DNA from: CANNDT01 sp945876205
Lineage (GTDB): Bacteria > Acidobacteriota > Vicinamibacteria > Vicinamibacterales > UBA2999
Reading direction: 5' to 3'
DNA length: 28,147 bases
Assembly (NCBI GenBank): GCA_947503365.1
Contig: CANNDT010000056.1
Coordinates: 1-28,147 of the forward strand
Shown here: positions 14,983 to 24,061 of the stretch, in pieces
How positions within the stretch are numbered: position 1 is the stretch's first letter
Layout: the number at the start of each line of letters is the position of its first letter
Position numbers and translations under genes: made by a program
The notes under the pieces: generated by a model
What the model saw: only the letters and a program-made list of their open reading frames with translations
What the model was told of the DNA's origin: nothing
Databases searched by the model: none

Positions 14983-15804
14983 TTACCGGCCGCCCGCGAG
15001 TTCGGGATAGGGGTAGAAACCCTCGAGCTTGAACCCGTGGCAAACAAACTCAAGCACCCGAAAATTCTTCTCCAGGTGACGATACAGGATCACATTCATC
15101 TTCCACGGCCGGGTGAACACCTTCGGATCTTCGATCGTCGCCTCGTAGTTAAGGTGGTCGCGGTCGATAGGCGTATAGCGCTCGACCACGTGCAACGCGT
15201 CGCTGTGGTGATTGCCGGCCCGGTCGAACCAGGTCAGATCGTTGAAATGCACCACGTCCACGACCAGCGTGTCGCCTTCCCATCTGCCACGCGAGTCTCC
15301 CATCCACCATTCAATGGGTCCCTTGGGATGCGGACTCCCATTCGTGTGTATGTATCGCGTGGTGTACGCATACTCAGACAGGATGGCCACCTGTTCGGGC
15401 ATCTGCATGATCTGAAATGGGAAAGGCATGTACATCACGCGCGGCACTCCGGGCATGAAACATTTAGCCTCAGGGTCTTCCGTCGCTCGATTCGCGAAGT
15501 TCTCCTGCTTCTTGGCCAATGCGGCCGGCTGATAGGGAATCTCGTTACCTTCAACGATGCCTTGGCCCGCAGGCACCCCTTCTCGGGCGACATGGTCCTG
15601 TATGTCGAAATTCGCGGTGTTCATGGCCTGCCAGAATCCCGACAGATCGGGTTTGCCTTCTGGCGTACGTGGAAACGCGGCTCCACCTGCCACCTGTCCG
15701 CCTTCGGCAATTCCAGCGACGACAATCAGACCCGCGGCAACAAGCTGCGCGAGGACGATCAACACAGGCAACCTGGCGACCTTGAACGACATGATGAGTG
15801 GCAT
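14983..15804 (-). CDS. Secreted two-Cys 'PDLSGFW' family protein
   Basis: A 273-residue exported protein, closest in this window to the one at 24062. ATG 15804 is taken, 12 bases after the previous stop; ATG 15792 is an alternative and neither has a clear ribosome site. An N-terminal hydrophobic segment (about 13-32) could be a signal peptide or an anchor. Motifs are 'EGKPDLSGFW' (49-58), 'EIPYQPAALAKKQENF' (88-103), C115 in 'EAKCFMPGVPR', 'WWMGDSRGRWEGDTLVVDVV' (166-185), 'SDALHVVERY' (201-210), 'YEATIEDPKVFTRPW' (220-234) and C255. Two cysteines at corresponding places in all five relatives suggest a disulfide in the periplasm. Function unknown. Confidence 0.87.
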   Translation of the reverse strand: MPLIMSFKVARLPVLIVLAQLVAAGLIVVAGIAEGGQVAGGAAFPRTPEGKPDLSGFWQAMNTANFDIQDHVAREGVPAGQGIVEGNEIPYQPAALAKKQENFANRATEDPEAKCFMPGVPRVMYMPFPFQIMQMPEQVAILSEYAYTTRYIHTNGSPHPKGPIEWWMGDSRGRWEGDTLVVDVVHFNDLTWFDRAGNHHSDALHVVERYTPIDRDHLNYEATIEDPKVFTRPWKMNVILYRHLEKNFRVLEFVCHGFKLEGFYPYPELAGGR

Positions 15805-15816
15805 TCTGACGCGTGA

Positions 15817-18099
15817 CTAACGGGTTGCCACCGGACCGGTGAGCTTGACGGCCTGCACTAGTCCGCCGTTGCCGGCCGTGTCCCAGGCCGCAAGGCGCAC
15901 CCACTTCTTTCCGGTCGCGTCGAAGGGAATTTCAAAGTGGTGGCGGCCGAACGCCGGCATCTCGGTGGTGGAGATGATCTGCCGGTCTGTTTTCTGACCG
16001 TCACCCCAGACGATTTCCACGAAGTCAAGCGGGAACGTCCATTCCACGTCGGCGACGATCTTCCGTGCAGCGCCGGTCCCTTGCACACTGTAATTCGTGA
16101 TCAGGATTTCACCTGACGATACGAAGTAGTCGCCGTCCATCAACGCCTTGATCAAAGGAGTCGCGTCGTCTGGTGTCGGCACCGCCGCCAGCTTGACGTA
16201 AGAAATCGGCGAAAAGGAATAGACGTCGTCGCCGAGAAACTGATGGTGCGCTTCTGAAATGGCCAACAAGTGTTTCGGCGGACCGGGATCATCAGCAAAC
16301 CGGTTCAACGTCTCGTCGAATAACGGTAACACCCTATATTCTGACCATCGGCGCTCCGACCGATCGATCCCCATCCCCCACCGGAACCCGAAGCTCTCGA
16401 ATCGCGGGTCCTTGAAAGAGGCGAGCGACTCCGGCTTCCGCAGGAAGCCATCGGGATAACCGGTGTTTGTCTTAGCACGCGGATGCGGCATCGACAGGAT
16501 CGCATTCTCGCGTCGCAGCATCTGCATCAGATCGTCGTGTGATCCGATGTGATAGAGCTTGCCGTAAGTCGGCGTGTCCTCCACAAGCGGCTGTCCAGCC
16601 GCGCGTCCCGTCAACCAATAAACCGGGTGCGAATACAGGATGTCGACGTGGCCACCGAACGGAGGCGGCTGGTATTCATGACTTGGCAAGATCATGAAGT
16701 CTTTGTCGGAGTGACGCCGGGCACCTTCAATCTGAAACTGCCTGACCTTCAGCACTTCCTCGGGCGAGCGGTTGCCCGATCCTCCGCCGGTGCCTACTCG
16801 CTCCGCGGTGCCGACGATATTGATACCGGCGGCCTTCAGCGGATACAGGTCCTCGATCTCCGCATCTGGTGTGCCGGCTTCAAGCAGTCGTAGCCCGAGG
16901 TCCATGTGATAGTGATGACCCATCACCTTGTAACCGGGTAGCGGCTTGTACCGATCTCCGTGGGTGAAGGCGAGCACCGCCTCGCGCGTCGGCTCCGCGG
17001 CGTCGGCACTGGCGTAGAAGAAGACGGGCATATGCTGAACCGTCCCGGGCCGCGCATTGTAGAGGGGAAAATTCGCCAGATATTCTTCAGTGCCCTCTTG
17101 CTCAGACTGGCGAATGCCGAAGGAGAACGATGTATTGCTGTCCTTGCGGTACCAGTTGTAGCCAAGATTGGTGGACGTTTCTCGCGTCCAGAAGAAATTG
17201 TGCGGCGGCGGAAAGGCGGCGATTGACCCAGCCGGACCGCGCTCGGCAACGACGATGCGATTGGCCGTCTTGATCGGCGTCTCGCCGTCGTGCTTCGTGC
17301 CGCCGAACAGGTACTCCTGCCGAACGTTGGTCGTATCGCGCCATGCGACCCGGGAACCGGCGCCGATGGAGAGCCCCTTGAGGCCTGCGTTGTACATGTA
17401 GGCGACCGAATCCTGGTCCGTTGACGCGAGCACGGCCTGCTGGATTAGATTGCTTCCCTTGTAGACCGTGTACTGCAGCTGCCCAGTAAACATCCCCACG
17501 CTGACGCCGGGGAAGGTGATGATCAGCCGTGCTCCGTCGGACTTTACCTCGCACCTGTTGGTCTGATAAGTAGCCGTGGCACGCGTGACCTCCTCCGGCT
17601 TTCGCGGCAAGCCAACGGCTCGCGTCAGGTTCGGGCCGCCTGGAACATACAGGGGCGCATCCCAGAACGCATTCCACTGGTGCTCAGCAATGACCGCGGG
17701 AGTCAGCTCGGTTACCCCGTTCTCTTTCAAACCATTGACCTGTTGCGTATCCATCCGCCGCTTGCCCGCGACGACGCGGAACTCCGGCGTGACGTTGGTC
17801 GCCAGCGCCGCCCATGCGGCGCCTTTGCGTCTGACGGCGAGCTCATCGATGGTCGGCGTACCGCCATTGACGGTGAACCGCAACCGCAGTTCCTGGTTCT
17901 TGTCGCCGTCCCACGTCAGCGCCAGCGCATCGCCGGCCATCGACGCGGTCAGACCGGAGGCGGCCTTGTACCCCGAGAGATTGCATTGCAGCGTGCTCGC
18001 TGGCGTGGCCTGCGCGGCGGCCGTCACCGGTCCCTGTTTCGCGTATAAGGCAAGGCTCACCACTACAACGACGACCAGGACGCTCAATCGTGTCTTCAT
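15817..18099 (-). CDS. CehA/McbA-like (PHP-type) metallohydrolase domain protein, exported
   Basis: A 760-residue protein. ATG 18099 follows GGGAG and gives a signal segment (about 5-30); an in-frame TTG at 18114 is less likely. Residues about 35-385 form a beta-rich N-terminal region that I do not recognise. Residues about 390-670 resemble the CehA/McbA branch of PHP metallohydrolases: H395-H396-Y-H398-M-D, 'AAGINIVGTAER' (423-434), H474-E475 followed by 'GGHVDIL' (H484), 'SMPHPRA' (H539) and 'SEAHHQ' (H618-H619). These would hold a metal centre. Known relatives hydrolyse carbamates, but that does not predict this substrate. A short beta domain follows to the end. It is the second gene of module B, 58 bases after the receptor. 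Confidence 0.8.
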   Translation of the reverse strand: MKTRLSVLVVVVVVSLALYAKQGPVTAAAQATPASTLQCNLSGYKAASGLTASMAGDALALTWDGDKNQELRLRFTVNGGTPTIDELAVRRKGAAWAALATNVTPEFRVVAGKRRMDTQQVNGLKENGVTELTPAVIAEHQWNAFWDAPLYVPGGPNLTRAVGLPRKPEEVTRATATYQTNRCEVKSDGARLIITFPGVSVGMFTGQLQYTVYKGSNLIQQAVLASTDQDSVAYMYNAGLKGLSIGAGSRVAWRDTTNVRQEYLFGGTKHDGETPIKTANRIVVAERGPAGSIAAFPPPHNFFWTRETSTNLGYNWYRKDSNTSFSFGIRQSEQEGTEEYLANFPLYNARPGTVQHMPVFFYASADAAEPTREAVLAFTHGDRYKPLPGYKVMGHHYHMDLGLRLLEAGTPDAEIEDLYPLKAAGINIVGTAERVGTGGGSGNRSPEEVLKVRQFQIEGARRHSDKDFMILPSHEYQPPPFGGHVDILYSHPVYWLTGRAAGQPLVEDTPTYGKLYHIGSHDDLMQMLRRENAILSMPHPRAKTNTGYPDGFLRKPESLASFKDPRFESFGFRWGMGIDRSERRWSEYRVLPLFDETLNRFADDPGPPKHLLAISEAHHQFLGDDVYSFSPISYVKLAAVPTPDDATPLIKALMDGDYFVSSGEILITNYSVQGTGAARKIVADVEWTFPLDFVEIVWGDGQKTDRQIISTTEMPAFGRHHFEIPFDATGKKWVRLAAWDTAGNGGLVQAVKLTGPVATR

Positions 18100-18157
18100 C
18101 GGTAGGTCTCCCAAGAAACTCCGCCTCTATGGCTCACGTCGACGGGTTTCACACGCA

Positions 18158-21100
18158 TTAAAAATCGAGCTGGAAGCTGATCTTGGCGACGCGGCCCGAC
18201 GCAAGCGAATTGACTTGCCGATACGAGGCAAAGTTGAAGTTCTCGACGCGAACGGGATTCACATTGAATAGGTTGAAGAAATCGATCTGGGCTGAGGCGC
18301 GTGTGCCCGCAAACCGCAGGAGCTTGGCCACGCGCATATCGATCTGATTTACGCGATCCCCATACGCCGTTCCTGGCTCCACCAGATTCACCGTCGTGTT
18401 CGCAGCATTTCCCGACAATGGACGACCGAGCGAGGGCGACACCACGGCGTTTGTCGCAGCGTAGTTCGCGTGGAGCTCCGGCCCCTCATAGCTCTGGAAG
18501 GTGCCAGACAACCGTACGTCCACCTTGGGGATCACGTACGACACGAACCCCTTGAATTGCGGCGACCAGCTCGACGCGAGATGACAGTAGCTGCCCGCCT
18601 GTTGCGTCGCGGCGGCATTCGTAATCGTCAGCGTCGTGGCTCCGAACAGAACCTGGGGCCCCAGCGCCGTCAATAGCTCGCAATTGTCGGTCACCGTTTG
18701 CCCCGCGGTGAACCCGCCCTGCACGAGCACGTCTCGAAGAGCCTCGGTGCGGAGATTCACGTCGAAGCCACGCCAGCTCTCGCTCTGCTTCCCGTAATCT
18801 GACGAGAAGGTCACGATCGTGTTTTCCGGCACGCCGAACTTATTCGGGTTTAGGTTATAGAAATCGGGAATCACGTAGCCGCCGCCGCCGGGAAGGCGCG
18901 AGTCTGTGGGCGCGGTCAGGCTGAACTTGGTGTAGTCGGCGGGGGTGACCGCCCGGTTGTTGAACACGATGAAGTTGCCGTAGGTGCGCCGGAAGTAGCC
19001 GACATCAACCGTCGTACGGCGCGGCAGCTCGTGCTGAAGCGACAACCCGAACTCCCAGTTGTACTGGCGGTTCTGGAACCCAGTGATCAACTCCGGGTTG
19101 TAGACCCTGCCAGGGACGACGGTTCCGAAATTCTGATTCGCCACCGCGCCGCACTCCCCGTTGCTGCCCTTGTTGAGGAGATCGCAGTTCGGCACGAAGT
19201 CGCGGTTCGCGTCGGTCCAGGCACGCGTCGTGGTCGTCACGATCTGGTTGGTCGGGTTCGAATCCGCCAGCAGGGGATTGCTCGAGCTGATGCTTTGCAG
19301 GTACCGATTCAAGCTGACCTTGATCGCCGTCCTCCCGGTCCCGGAGAGATCGTACGCGGCGGCGAGTCGCGGCGAGAGATCGTTGAGCCTGACATTGTCT
19401 GCCGCTGGAAAGGTGTACGACCGCGTTGGCGCCAACGCTGACGGGTAGACGGTCTGGTCCGGGAAGCTGCTCCGGTAAAAGTCCCACCGCAGCCCGAACG
19501 TTGACGTCAGGCGCTTGAGCGTCCACTGGTCCTGCGCGAACACGCCGCCCTGGGCGTTCACGGTGGTCTGCATCCGCAGGTCCGGATAACCAGCTCCGTA
19601 CGCGTACTGCGTAATCTGGTTGGGCACACCGAGGTTGAATCGATATGAGACGGGGTTCTGCACGGTGATGGCTTGATCCCGGATGATCGTCGTATTGTTC
19701 ATCCCGCCCTTGATCGTGTGCCCTTGGGCGATGTACGTCACGATGAACCGCACCGGATACTGCCAGTTCTTTCGCTGCCCGCCGCCGGCGAGCGCGCGGT
19801 ACGTCAACCCACTCGACTGCTCCGTCACCGAGATGGGATATGGGTCACGCTTCAGTTCCGGCCACGGATTGGTGTCGGCAACGATCGTCGTCTGGTTCGC
19901 GCCGGCCTCGAACAGTAACCGGCTCGTTAACGGAAGCACCCAATCGCCCTGAACGACGCGCGAAATGGGCGACAGAGCGCGAGAGGATGCCTCGAGCGAA
20001 ATCGTCCTGCTGACGTTGGCGTTGCAACCGCAGGGCACGGCCTCGTGCCACAGAAACCCGAATCTGTTTTTGCCGGTGGCCTGCCAGGTTAAACGAACCT
20101 GTGCGTTCCAGTCGGTCGTGTCGCTCGACACGCGCCGGCTCGGATCGGGGTCATAGGTCCAGGCGGCAGGGTTATTCGTGTTGCGGTTATAGAACATGCC
20201 GCCAATGTAGTTGTTGATGACGTTCTGGCGCGCCGACCCATAAAACCACAGACGGTCCTTGAGCAGCGGGCCGCCGAGTCCACCGTTGATCTCGTAGTTG
20301 TCCTTGATCGTGTCGGGCGTGCTTGCGCCGCGCGCGCGCAGGTCGTCGTTCAGATTGTCTGCTTGCAATCCGCTACCCGAGAATCCGGTGAACAGCGTCC
20401 CGCCGAACACGTTGCCGCCAGAACGGGGCACGATGTTGATCCGGACGCCGCCGCCATGCGAATCAACGCCCGCCGCGGAGGTGTCGTAGACGATCTCCTG
20501 GATGCTGGCGGGATCCGTCGGGATCGGGTTGTAGTACCCGGACGCATCGCTTACCGGCACGCCGTTCATCGTGAACAACTGGTCAGTATTGCGGCTGCCA
20601 TGAATCGTCAGCGTCATCGACTTCGAGCTGCCGGTCGCCCCGGTCACTTGTGACCCGCCCCCGGTATTGAGCGCGACACCGCCCACGACGACACCCGGGA
20701 TGAGCACACCGAGGTCGAACGGTGTACGGCCTGCGGGGATGGTATCGATAACCTCGCGGTTCATCACGCGCTGCGTGCGGGCGTTCTGCACATCCACCAG
20801 CGGTGCGGCACCGGTGACGGTGATCGCCTCCTCGAGCGATCCGACCGCCAGCTCAACACTCACCGTCGCCGTGAAGGATCCAGTCAACTCGATCCCCTCG
20901 CGCCTCATCGTGCGGAATCCTGGAAGCGAAAAGGTGACCGTATAGGGACCTGGCCGCAGATCGACGAAGCGATACTGGCCGGTGGCGTCGGTCACATCCG
21001 ATCGGGTCTTTTCAATGAGGGCCGGGCTGCCCGCTTCGACGGTGACCCCCGGCAGCACCCCGCCCGAATCGTCTCGTACGACCCCCGTGATCGACCCTTG

Positions 21101-21163
21101 CGCATGGGCGGCCACGGAAACCAGCAGCAAACACGCAAGCACAATCAATGAGCGAAGGAACAC
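18158..21163 (-). CDS. TonB-dependent receptor with carboxypeptidase-regulatory-like domain
   Basis: A 1001-residue outer-membrane receptor and first gene of module B. The start GTG 21163 is chosen because GAGGAGG lies six bases upstream and the signal peptide then follows at once (ending in AHAQ, residue 22); 35 more codons are open upstream but look non-coding. Residues about 24-110 are the carboxypeptidase-regulatory-like fold ('SITGVVRDDSGGVLPGVTV', 'SLPGFRTMRREGIELT'). The plug follows ('VITVTG'-like linker, 'IPAGRTPFDLGVLIPGV', 'LTIHGSRNTDQLFTMNG', 'GGGVRINIVPRSGGN'), then a long beta-barrel ending in aromatic F. The N-terminal 130 residues are very like those of the receptor at 24888, so the two are paralogues. 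Ligand unknown. Confidence 0.95.
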   Translation of the reverse strand: MFLRSLIVLACLLLVSVAAHAQGSITGVVRDDSGGVLPGVTVEAGSPALIEKTRSDVTDATGQYRFVDLRPGPYTVTFSLPGFRTMRREGIELTGSFTATVSVELAVGSLEEAITVTGAAPLVDVQNARTQRVMNREVIDTIPAGRTPFDLGVLIPGVVVGGVALNTGGGSQVTGATGSSKSMTLTIHGSRNTDQLFTMNGVPVSDASGYYNPIPTDPASIQEIVYDTSAAGVDSHGGGVRINIVPRSGGNVFGGTLFTGFSGSGLQADNLNDDLRARGASTPDTIKDNYEINGGLGGPLLKDRLWFYGSARQNVINNYIGGMFYNRNTNNPAAWTYDPDPSRRVSSDTTDWNAQVRLTWQATGKNRFGFLWHEAVPCGCNANVSRTISLEASSRALSPISRVVQGDWVLPLTSRLLFEAGANQTTIVADTNPWPELKRDPYPISVTEQSSGLTYRALAGGGQRKNWQYPVRFIVTYIAQGHTIKGGMNNTTIIRDQAITVQNPVSYRFNLGVPNQITQYAYGAGYPDLRMQTTVNAQGGVFAQDQWTLKRLTSTFGLRWDFYRSSFPDQTVYPSALAPTRSYTFPAADNVRLNDLSPRLAAAYDLSGTGRTAIKVSLNRYLQSISSSNPLLADSNPTNQIVTTTTRAWTDANRDFVPNCDLLNKGSNGECGAVANQNFGTVVPGRVYNPELITGFQNRQYNWEFGLSLQHELPRRTTVDVGYFRRTYGNFIVFNNRAVTPADYTKFSLTAPTDSRLPGGGGYVIPDFYNLNPNKFGVPENTIVTFSSDYGKQSESWRGFDVNLRTEALRDVLVQGGFTAGQTVTDNCELLTALGPQVLFGATTLTITNAAATQQAGSYCHLASSWSPQFKGFVSYVIPKVDVRLSGTFQSYEGPELHANYAATNAVVSPSLGRPLSGNAANTTVNLVEPGTAYGDRVNQIDMRVAKLLRFAGTRASAQIDFFNLFNVNPVRVENFNFASYRQVNSLASGRVAKISFQLDF

Positions 21164-21358
21164 TGTCCACCTCCTCGTGGCACGAACACGCTTGTGGCGA
21201 TGACGGAGGGAGCATGGCGCAACGTCTGCGTCCGCGGAATCGGGCTCCCGTTCCGTGCTCCGGTTCATACCAGTGAGCGCCGCAGGTCAAGTCGGCGAGC
21301 GGAATCTAGCACATCTCTATTGGCGTTTGTGCCAAACTGTGCCGGCGAGGCCGCGCGT
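21164..21358. other. Upstream region of the module B receptor, no gene seen
   Basis: The first part of the 475-base space between the receptor start and the SMP-30-like gene. It must carry the receptor's promoter on the minus strand. I find no convincing -35/-10 pair and no gene. The rest of the space holds the dctA remnant. Confidence 0.5.
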
Positions 21359-21610
21359 GGCAGGTTGTGCGCCCTTCCCATCGCCGGTCTGACATTGCTG
21401 CTCGGGGTCGATCGCTTCATGTCAGAAGCAAGATCGATCACGAACCTGATTGGCAATGCGGTCGCCACACTGGTGGTGGCACGGTGGGAAGGAGCCCTCG
21501 ACATCGAGAGAGCACGACAGGTGCTGCGTGGTGAGGAGGTCCGCCCGGTGATGACAGAGCGGAACGAGCCGCTACCGGAGCCCGCGTACGCCGAATCCCG
21601 ACTCGGCTAG
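21359..21610 (+). pseudogene. dctA: C-terminal remnant of dicarboxylate/cation symporter DctA
   Basis: The plus strand encodes 'LPIAGLTLLLGVDRFMSEAR' followed by 'SITNLIGNAVATLVVARW' and an acidic tail to the stop at 21608. This matches the last transmembrane part and tail of DctA-type C4-dicarboxylate symporters, where the conserved form is 'GLALILGIDRFMSEAR...TNLVGNGVAT'. Only about 80 of the usual 420-440 residues are left. The frame is open back to 21194, but the upstream portion shows no DctA similarity, and no other frame carries the missing part. The remnant lies antisense between modules A and B, so it probably marks an insertion or rearrangement boundary. Confidence 0.8.
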
Positions 21611-21638
21611 TACCTCACCAGGACACACACGTCACGGC

Positions 21639-22613
21639 TTATTTCGCACGCTGGCTCGGCCCTTGGGACAGCATCCGCATCCGATACAAGGACCCCGCCG
21701 CTGCCATGTATAAGGTCTGTCGGCCTGCCCCGCCAAACGCGAGGCCCCGGACCAGCTCCGGGACGCGAATCGTGCCGAGGTACTCGCCGCGCGGATCGAT
21801 CACCTGAATTCCCGAACCGCTGGCGACGTACAGCCGGCCCTTCGCATCGATGGCCATCCCGTCGGCCCGACTCCGCAGTCCTCGATCGGTTTGGACAGGG
21901 TCGTGAAGTTGAGCGAACGCGCGCTTGTTTCTCACCCGACCGTCGGGCTCAACGTCGAACGCATACACGTAGTGGCCATCGGAGTCATCGACGTAGAGCG
22001 TCCGTTCGTCGAGACTGAGAGTGATTCCGTTCGGAAACACCATCAGGTCATCGACAAGCAACACTTCTCCGTCGCGGCGCCGATAGAGGACGCGACTTGG
22101 CCCCTGCGTCACATCCAGTGCAGAGCGCGCCGGATCTGTGAAATAGATGCCGCCGCTCTTGTCTTGCACGAGATCATTCGGGCTGCGCAATGGCTTGCCG
22201 CCGAATTCGGTCACCAGTGGAGTTACGCGGCCATCGGGAGCCATCGCAACGATCCGTTTACCCCCCTGCTCCGCGGCGAGGATCACACCGTCCGCCGTCA
22301 GGAACAATCCGTTGGCGTCACGCGTGTTTTCGCGCCAGACCCTGACCGCGCCGTTCCTATCCAGCAAGTGGATCCGACTGGCCTGGATTTCGCTAAAGTA
22401 CATCCCACCATCTGACGTGCCTACGGGACCTTCGAGGCCTCGATAGGCTCCACCGATGACCAGTTCGACCTCCGCGGCGGCTGAGATCACGCCGTCGATC
22501 GCCGATTGACGCGGTCGGGGTTGTTGAGCGGATCCGCCGATCGAGAACCAGCCGATCCAGACAAGACCGGCAACCAGAGCGCGACGCCCTAGCCTCGCAG
22601 TCGATATCGCCAT
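21639..22613 (-). CDS. SMP-30/gluconolactonase/LRE family protein, exported
   Basis: A 324-residue six-bladed beta-propeller of the SMP-30/gluconolactonase family, which opens lactone rings with a divalent metal. The residues expected at the metal site are present: E61 (L-E-G-P), N146 (S-P-N-D), N195 (F-P-N-G-I) and D251 (R-A-D-G-M). A signal peptide (about 1-30, 'GGSAQQ') places it in the periplasm, where the cognate lactone or ester would be. ATG 22613 overlaps the upstream stop (TGATG); a GTG three bases earlier is also possible. It is the last gene of module A. Substrate unknown. Confidence 0.92.
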   Translation of the reverse strand: MAISTARLGRRALVAGLVWIGWFSIGGSAQQPRPRQSAIDGVISAAAEVELVIGGAYRGLEGPVGTSDGGMYFSEIQASRIHLLDRNGAVRVWRENTRDANGLFLTADGVILAAEQGGKRIVAMAPDGRVTPLVTEFGGKPLRSPNDLVQDKSGGIYFTDPARSALDVTQGPSRVLYRRRDGEVLLVDDLMVFPNGITLSLDERTLYVDDSDGHYVYAFDVEPDGRVRNKRAFAQLHDPVQTDRGLRSRADGMAIDAKGRLYVASGSGIQVIDPRGEYLGTIRVPELVRGLAFGGAGRQTLYMAAAGSLYRMRMLSQGPSQRAK

Positions 22614-23584
22614 CACTTGGCGGAGGGAGCCGGCACCTCCCCCTCGCTGATTCGCGCGCCCTCGAGAATGTTGTAGAGACTGTAGTTGCCTTCATGGCAG
22701 GCGTATTCGAAGAGCGGCTCGACCTTGTTCCACGCGATCGCGGCTGACCACGGCCTTGTCCAGGCGGTGGCATCCTCCACGGTAAATCGGTAATCGATGC
22801 GGTCGTCGGTGAGACGCGTCCACCGTTCGATCACCCGCATGTTCGGACCGGCGCCTTCAAAGTCGGTTCGGTCACTGAAATTCGTGGTCTCCACCACGAG
22901 TGTGTTGCCCTCCCAGCGGCCACGAGCATCTCCCAACCATTGACGAACGCTGGAATCGAGGTGCGGACGCCCGTCGAGAGGGATCAGCCGGGTGTCGTGG
23001 ATTTGTTCCTGCAGAATCGCGACGTACCCCGGCGTCTGCACGATCTCGTAGTTGTTGTTGTACTGGCTCGGAATCCTAGGCACGGGATTCCGCATGATGC
23101 AACGGTCGTACAGACTTCGGTCCAACCACGAATTGAGTCCGTCGGTTCGCGCAAACGCGGCTCGTCGTTTCTTCCCTTCGGCAGTTATCGGAATCCGGCC
23201 ATCGGGAGGGTCGAAAACTAGCGAGGTTCGCCCGTCCGACGCGCTCGCCTCGCGCCAGAACTGGTTATAGGAACCGTCGAGGTCTGCTTCGGGAGTGACA
23301 CCACGCTCGCCGCGGTTGACGTCCCTCTTCGGCTTGTCGGCCTCCACTCGCTCCTCCGGCGTCAGGAACTCGCGATTGCCGTATTGCGCAGGTCGCTGCA
23401 AGGGGGTCGAGGTCGCGTTCGACCAGGAGCCCTGCAGATCGGGATCCCCCCACGATGTTTGCCACGTCTTGGCCGATGCAGTCGCGGAGGTCGCTGGCGT
23501 CGGCGACTGACCCGCCAGAGCGACGTAGGACAGGACTCCGACCACGACCGAAAGAGTCAGTTGAATTCGCCTGTTCGTATTCAT
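22613..23584 (-). CDS. Secreted two-Cys family protein
   Basis: A 323-residue exported protein, the longest of the five relatives. The start ATG 23584 has AAAGAG seven bases upstream and gives a signal peptide to about residue 25. Family motifs are 'WGDPDLQGSW' (45-54), C162 ('DRCIMRNPVPR'), 'ILQEQIHDTRLIPLDGRPH' (190-208), 'WLGDARGRWEGNTLVVETTN' (216-235), 'MRVIERW' (249-255), 'FTVEDATAWTRPW' (267-279) and C296 ('YACHEGNY'). An insertion at about 60-150, rich in charged residues, is specific to this member. Function unknown. It is co-transcribed with the lactonase-like gene, whose start overlaps its stop. Confidence 0.86.
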   Translation of the reverse strand: MNTNRRIQLTLSVVVGVLSYVALAGQSPTPATSATASAKTWQTSWGDPDLQGSWSNATSTPLQRPAQYGNREFLTPEERVEADKPKRDVNRGERGVTPEADLDGSYNQFWREASASDGRTSLVFDPPDGRIPITAEGKKRRAAFARTDGLNSWLDRSLYDRCIMRNPVPRIPSQYNNNYEIVQTPGYVAILQEQIHDTRLIPLDGRPHLDSSVRQWLGDARGRWEGNTLVVETTNFSDRTDFEGAGPNMRVIERWTRLTDDRIDYRFTVEDATAWTRPWSAAIAWNKVEPLFEYACHEGNYSLYNILEGARISEGEVPAPSAK

Positions 23585-23629
23585 ATTGCAACTCTTTCGT
23601 CTAGCAGATCATGCACGATCGACGGGTCG

Positions 23630-24031
23630 TCAGGGGGCGGCCTCCCCTGGTCCGCCACCAAGCGAGAACTTGACGCCGTTGGGGAACGTGAGATCCCTGC
23701 CGTTGGCGCGTTTGGTCCCGCTCCGCGCCTGATAACCCTCGACGACGATCTCGGTTCCAAGCGGCAACGACGCCTTGGTGACACCGCGCCTGAACAGGGA
23801 GTTCGGCGAGCCGCCTTCGATCATCCACTTGACCATCTGGCCATTCGGCCCTTTGACGTCGATGTGAATCCACGTGTGGGGATTGATCCACTCGACGCGC
23901 GTGACGACGCCGCGCAGGTTGACGGGCTTCTTGGCGTCGAACTCCGCCGCAAACGAGTGATGCGCCTGCGCCGGCGTTCCTTCGAACAGGAGACAGATTC
24001 CGACGATTACTATCGACAGCGTGGTACGCAT
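23630..24031 (-). CDS. DUF6152-like small secreted protein
   Basis: A 133-residue exported protein with GGAGG six bases before ATG 24031. The signal peptide ends in A-Q-A, so the mature protein is predicted to begin H24-H25-S-F. It contains 'KKPVNLRGVVTRVEWINPH' (34-52) with H52, then 'FRRGVTKASLPLGTEIVVEG'. It is the third DUF6152-like copy in the window and is closer to the one at 13606 than to the one at 13150. It sits between two members of the two-Cys family, with gaps of 30 and 45 bases. Function unknown. Confidence 0.87.
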   Translation of the reverse strand: MRTTLSIVIVGICLLFEGTPAQAHHSFAAEFDAKKPVNLRGVVTRVEWINPHTWIHIDVKGPNGQMVKWMIEGGSPNSLFRRGVTKASLPLGTEIVVEGYQARSGTKRANGRDLTFPNGVKFSLGGGPGEAAP

Positions 24032-24061
24032 TCTTCGCCTCCGCGTCAGCCGGTACGTGCT

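Noticed and set aside
21194..21358. N-terminal half of the plus-strand frame that ends in the dctA remnant
   Set aside because: It shows no similarity to DctA and overlaps the probable promoter region of the receptor, so I do not treat the whole 138-codon frame as a gene.
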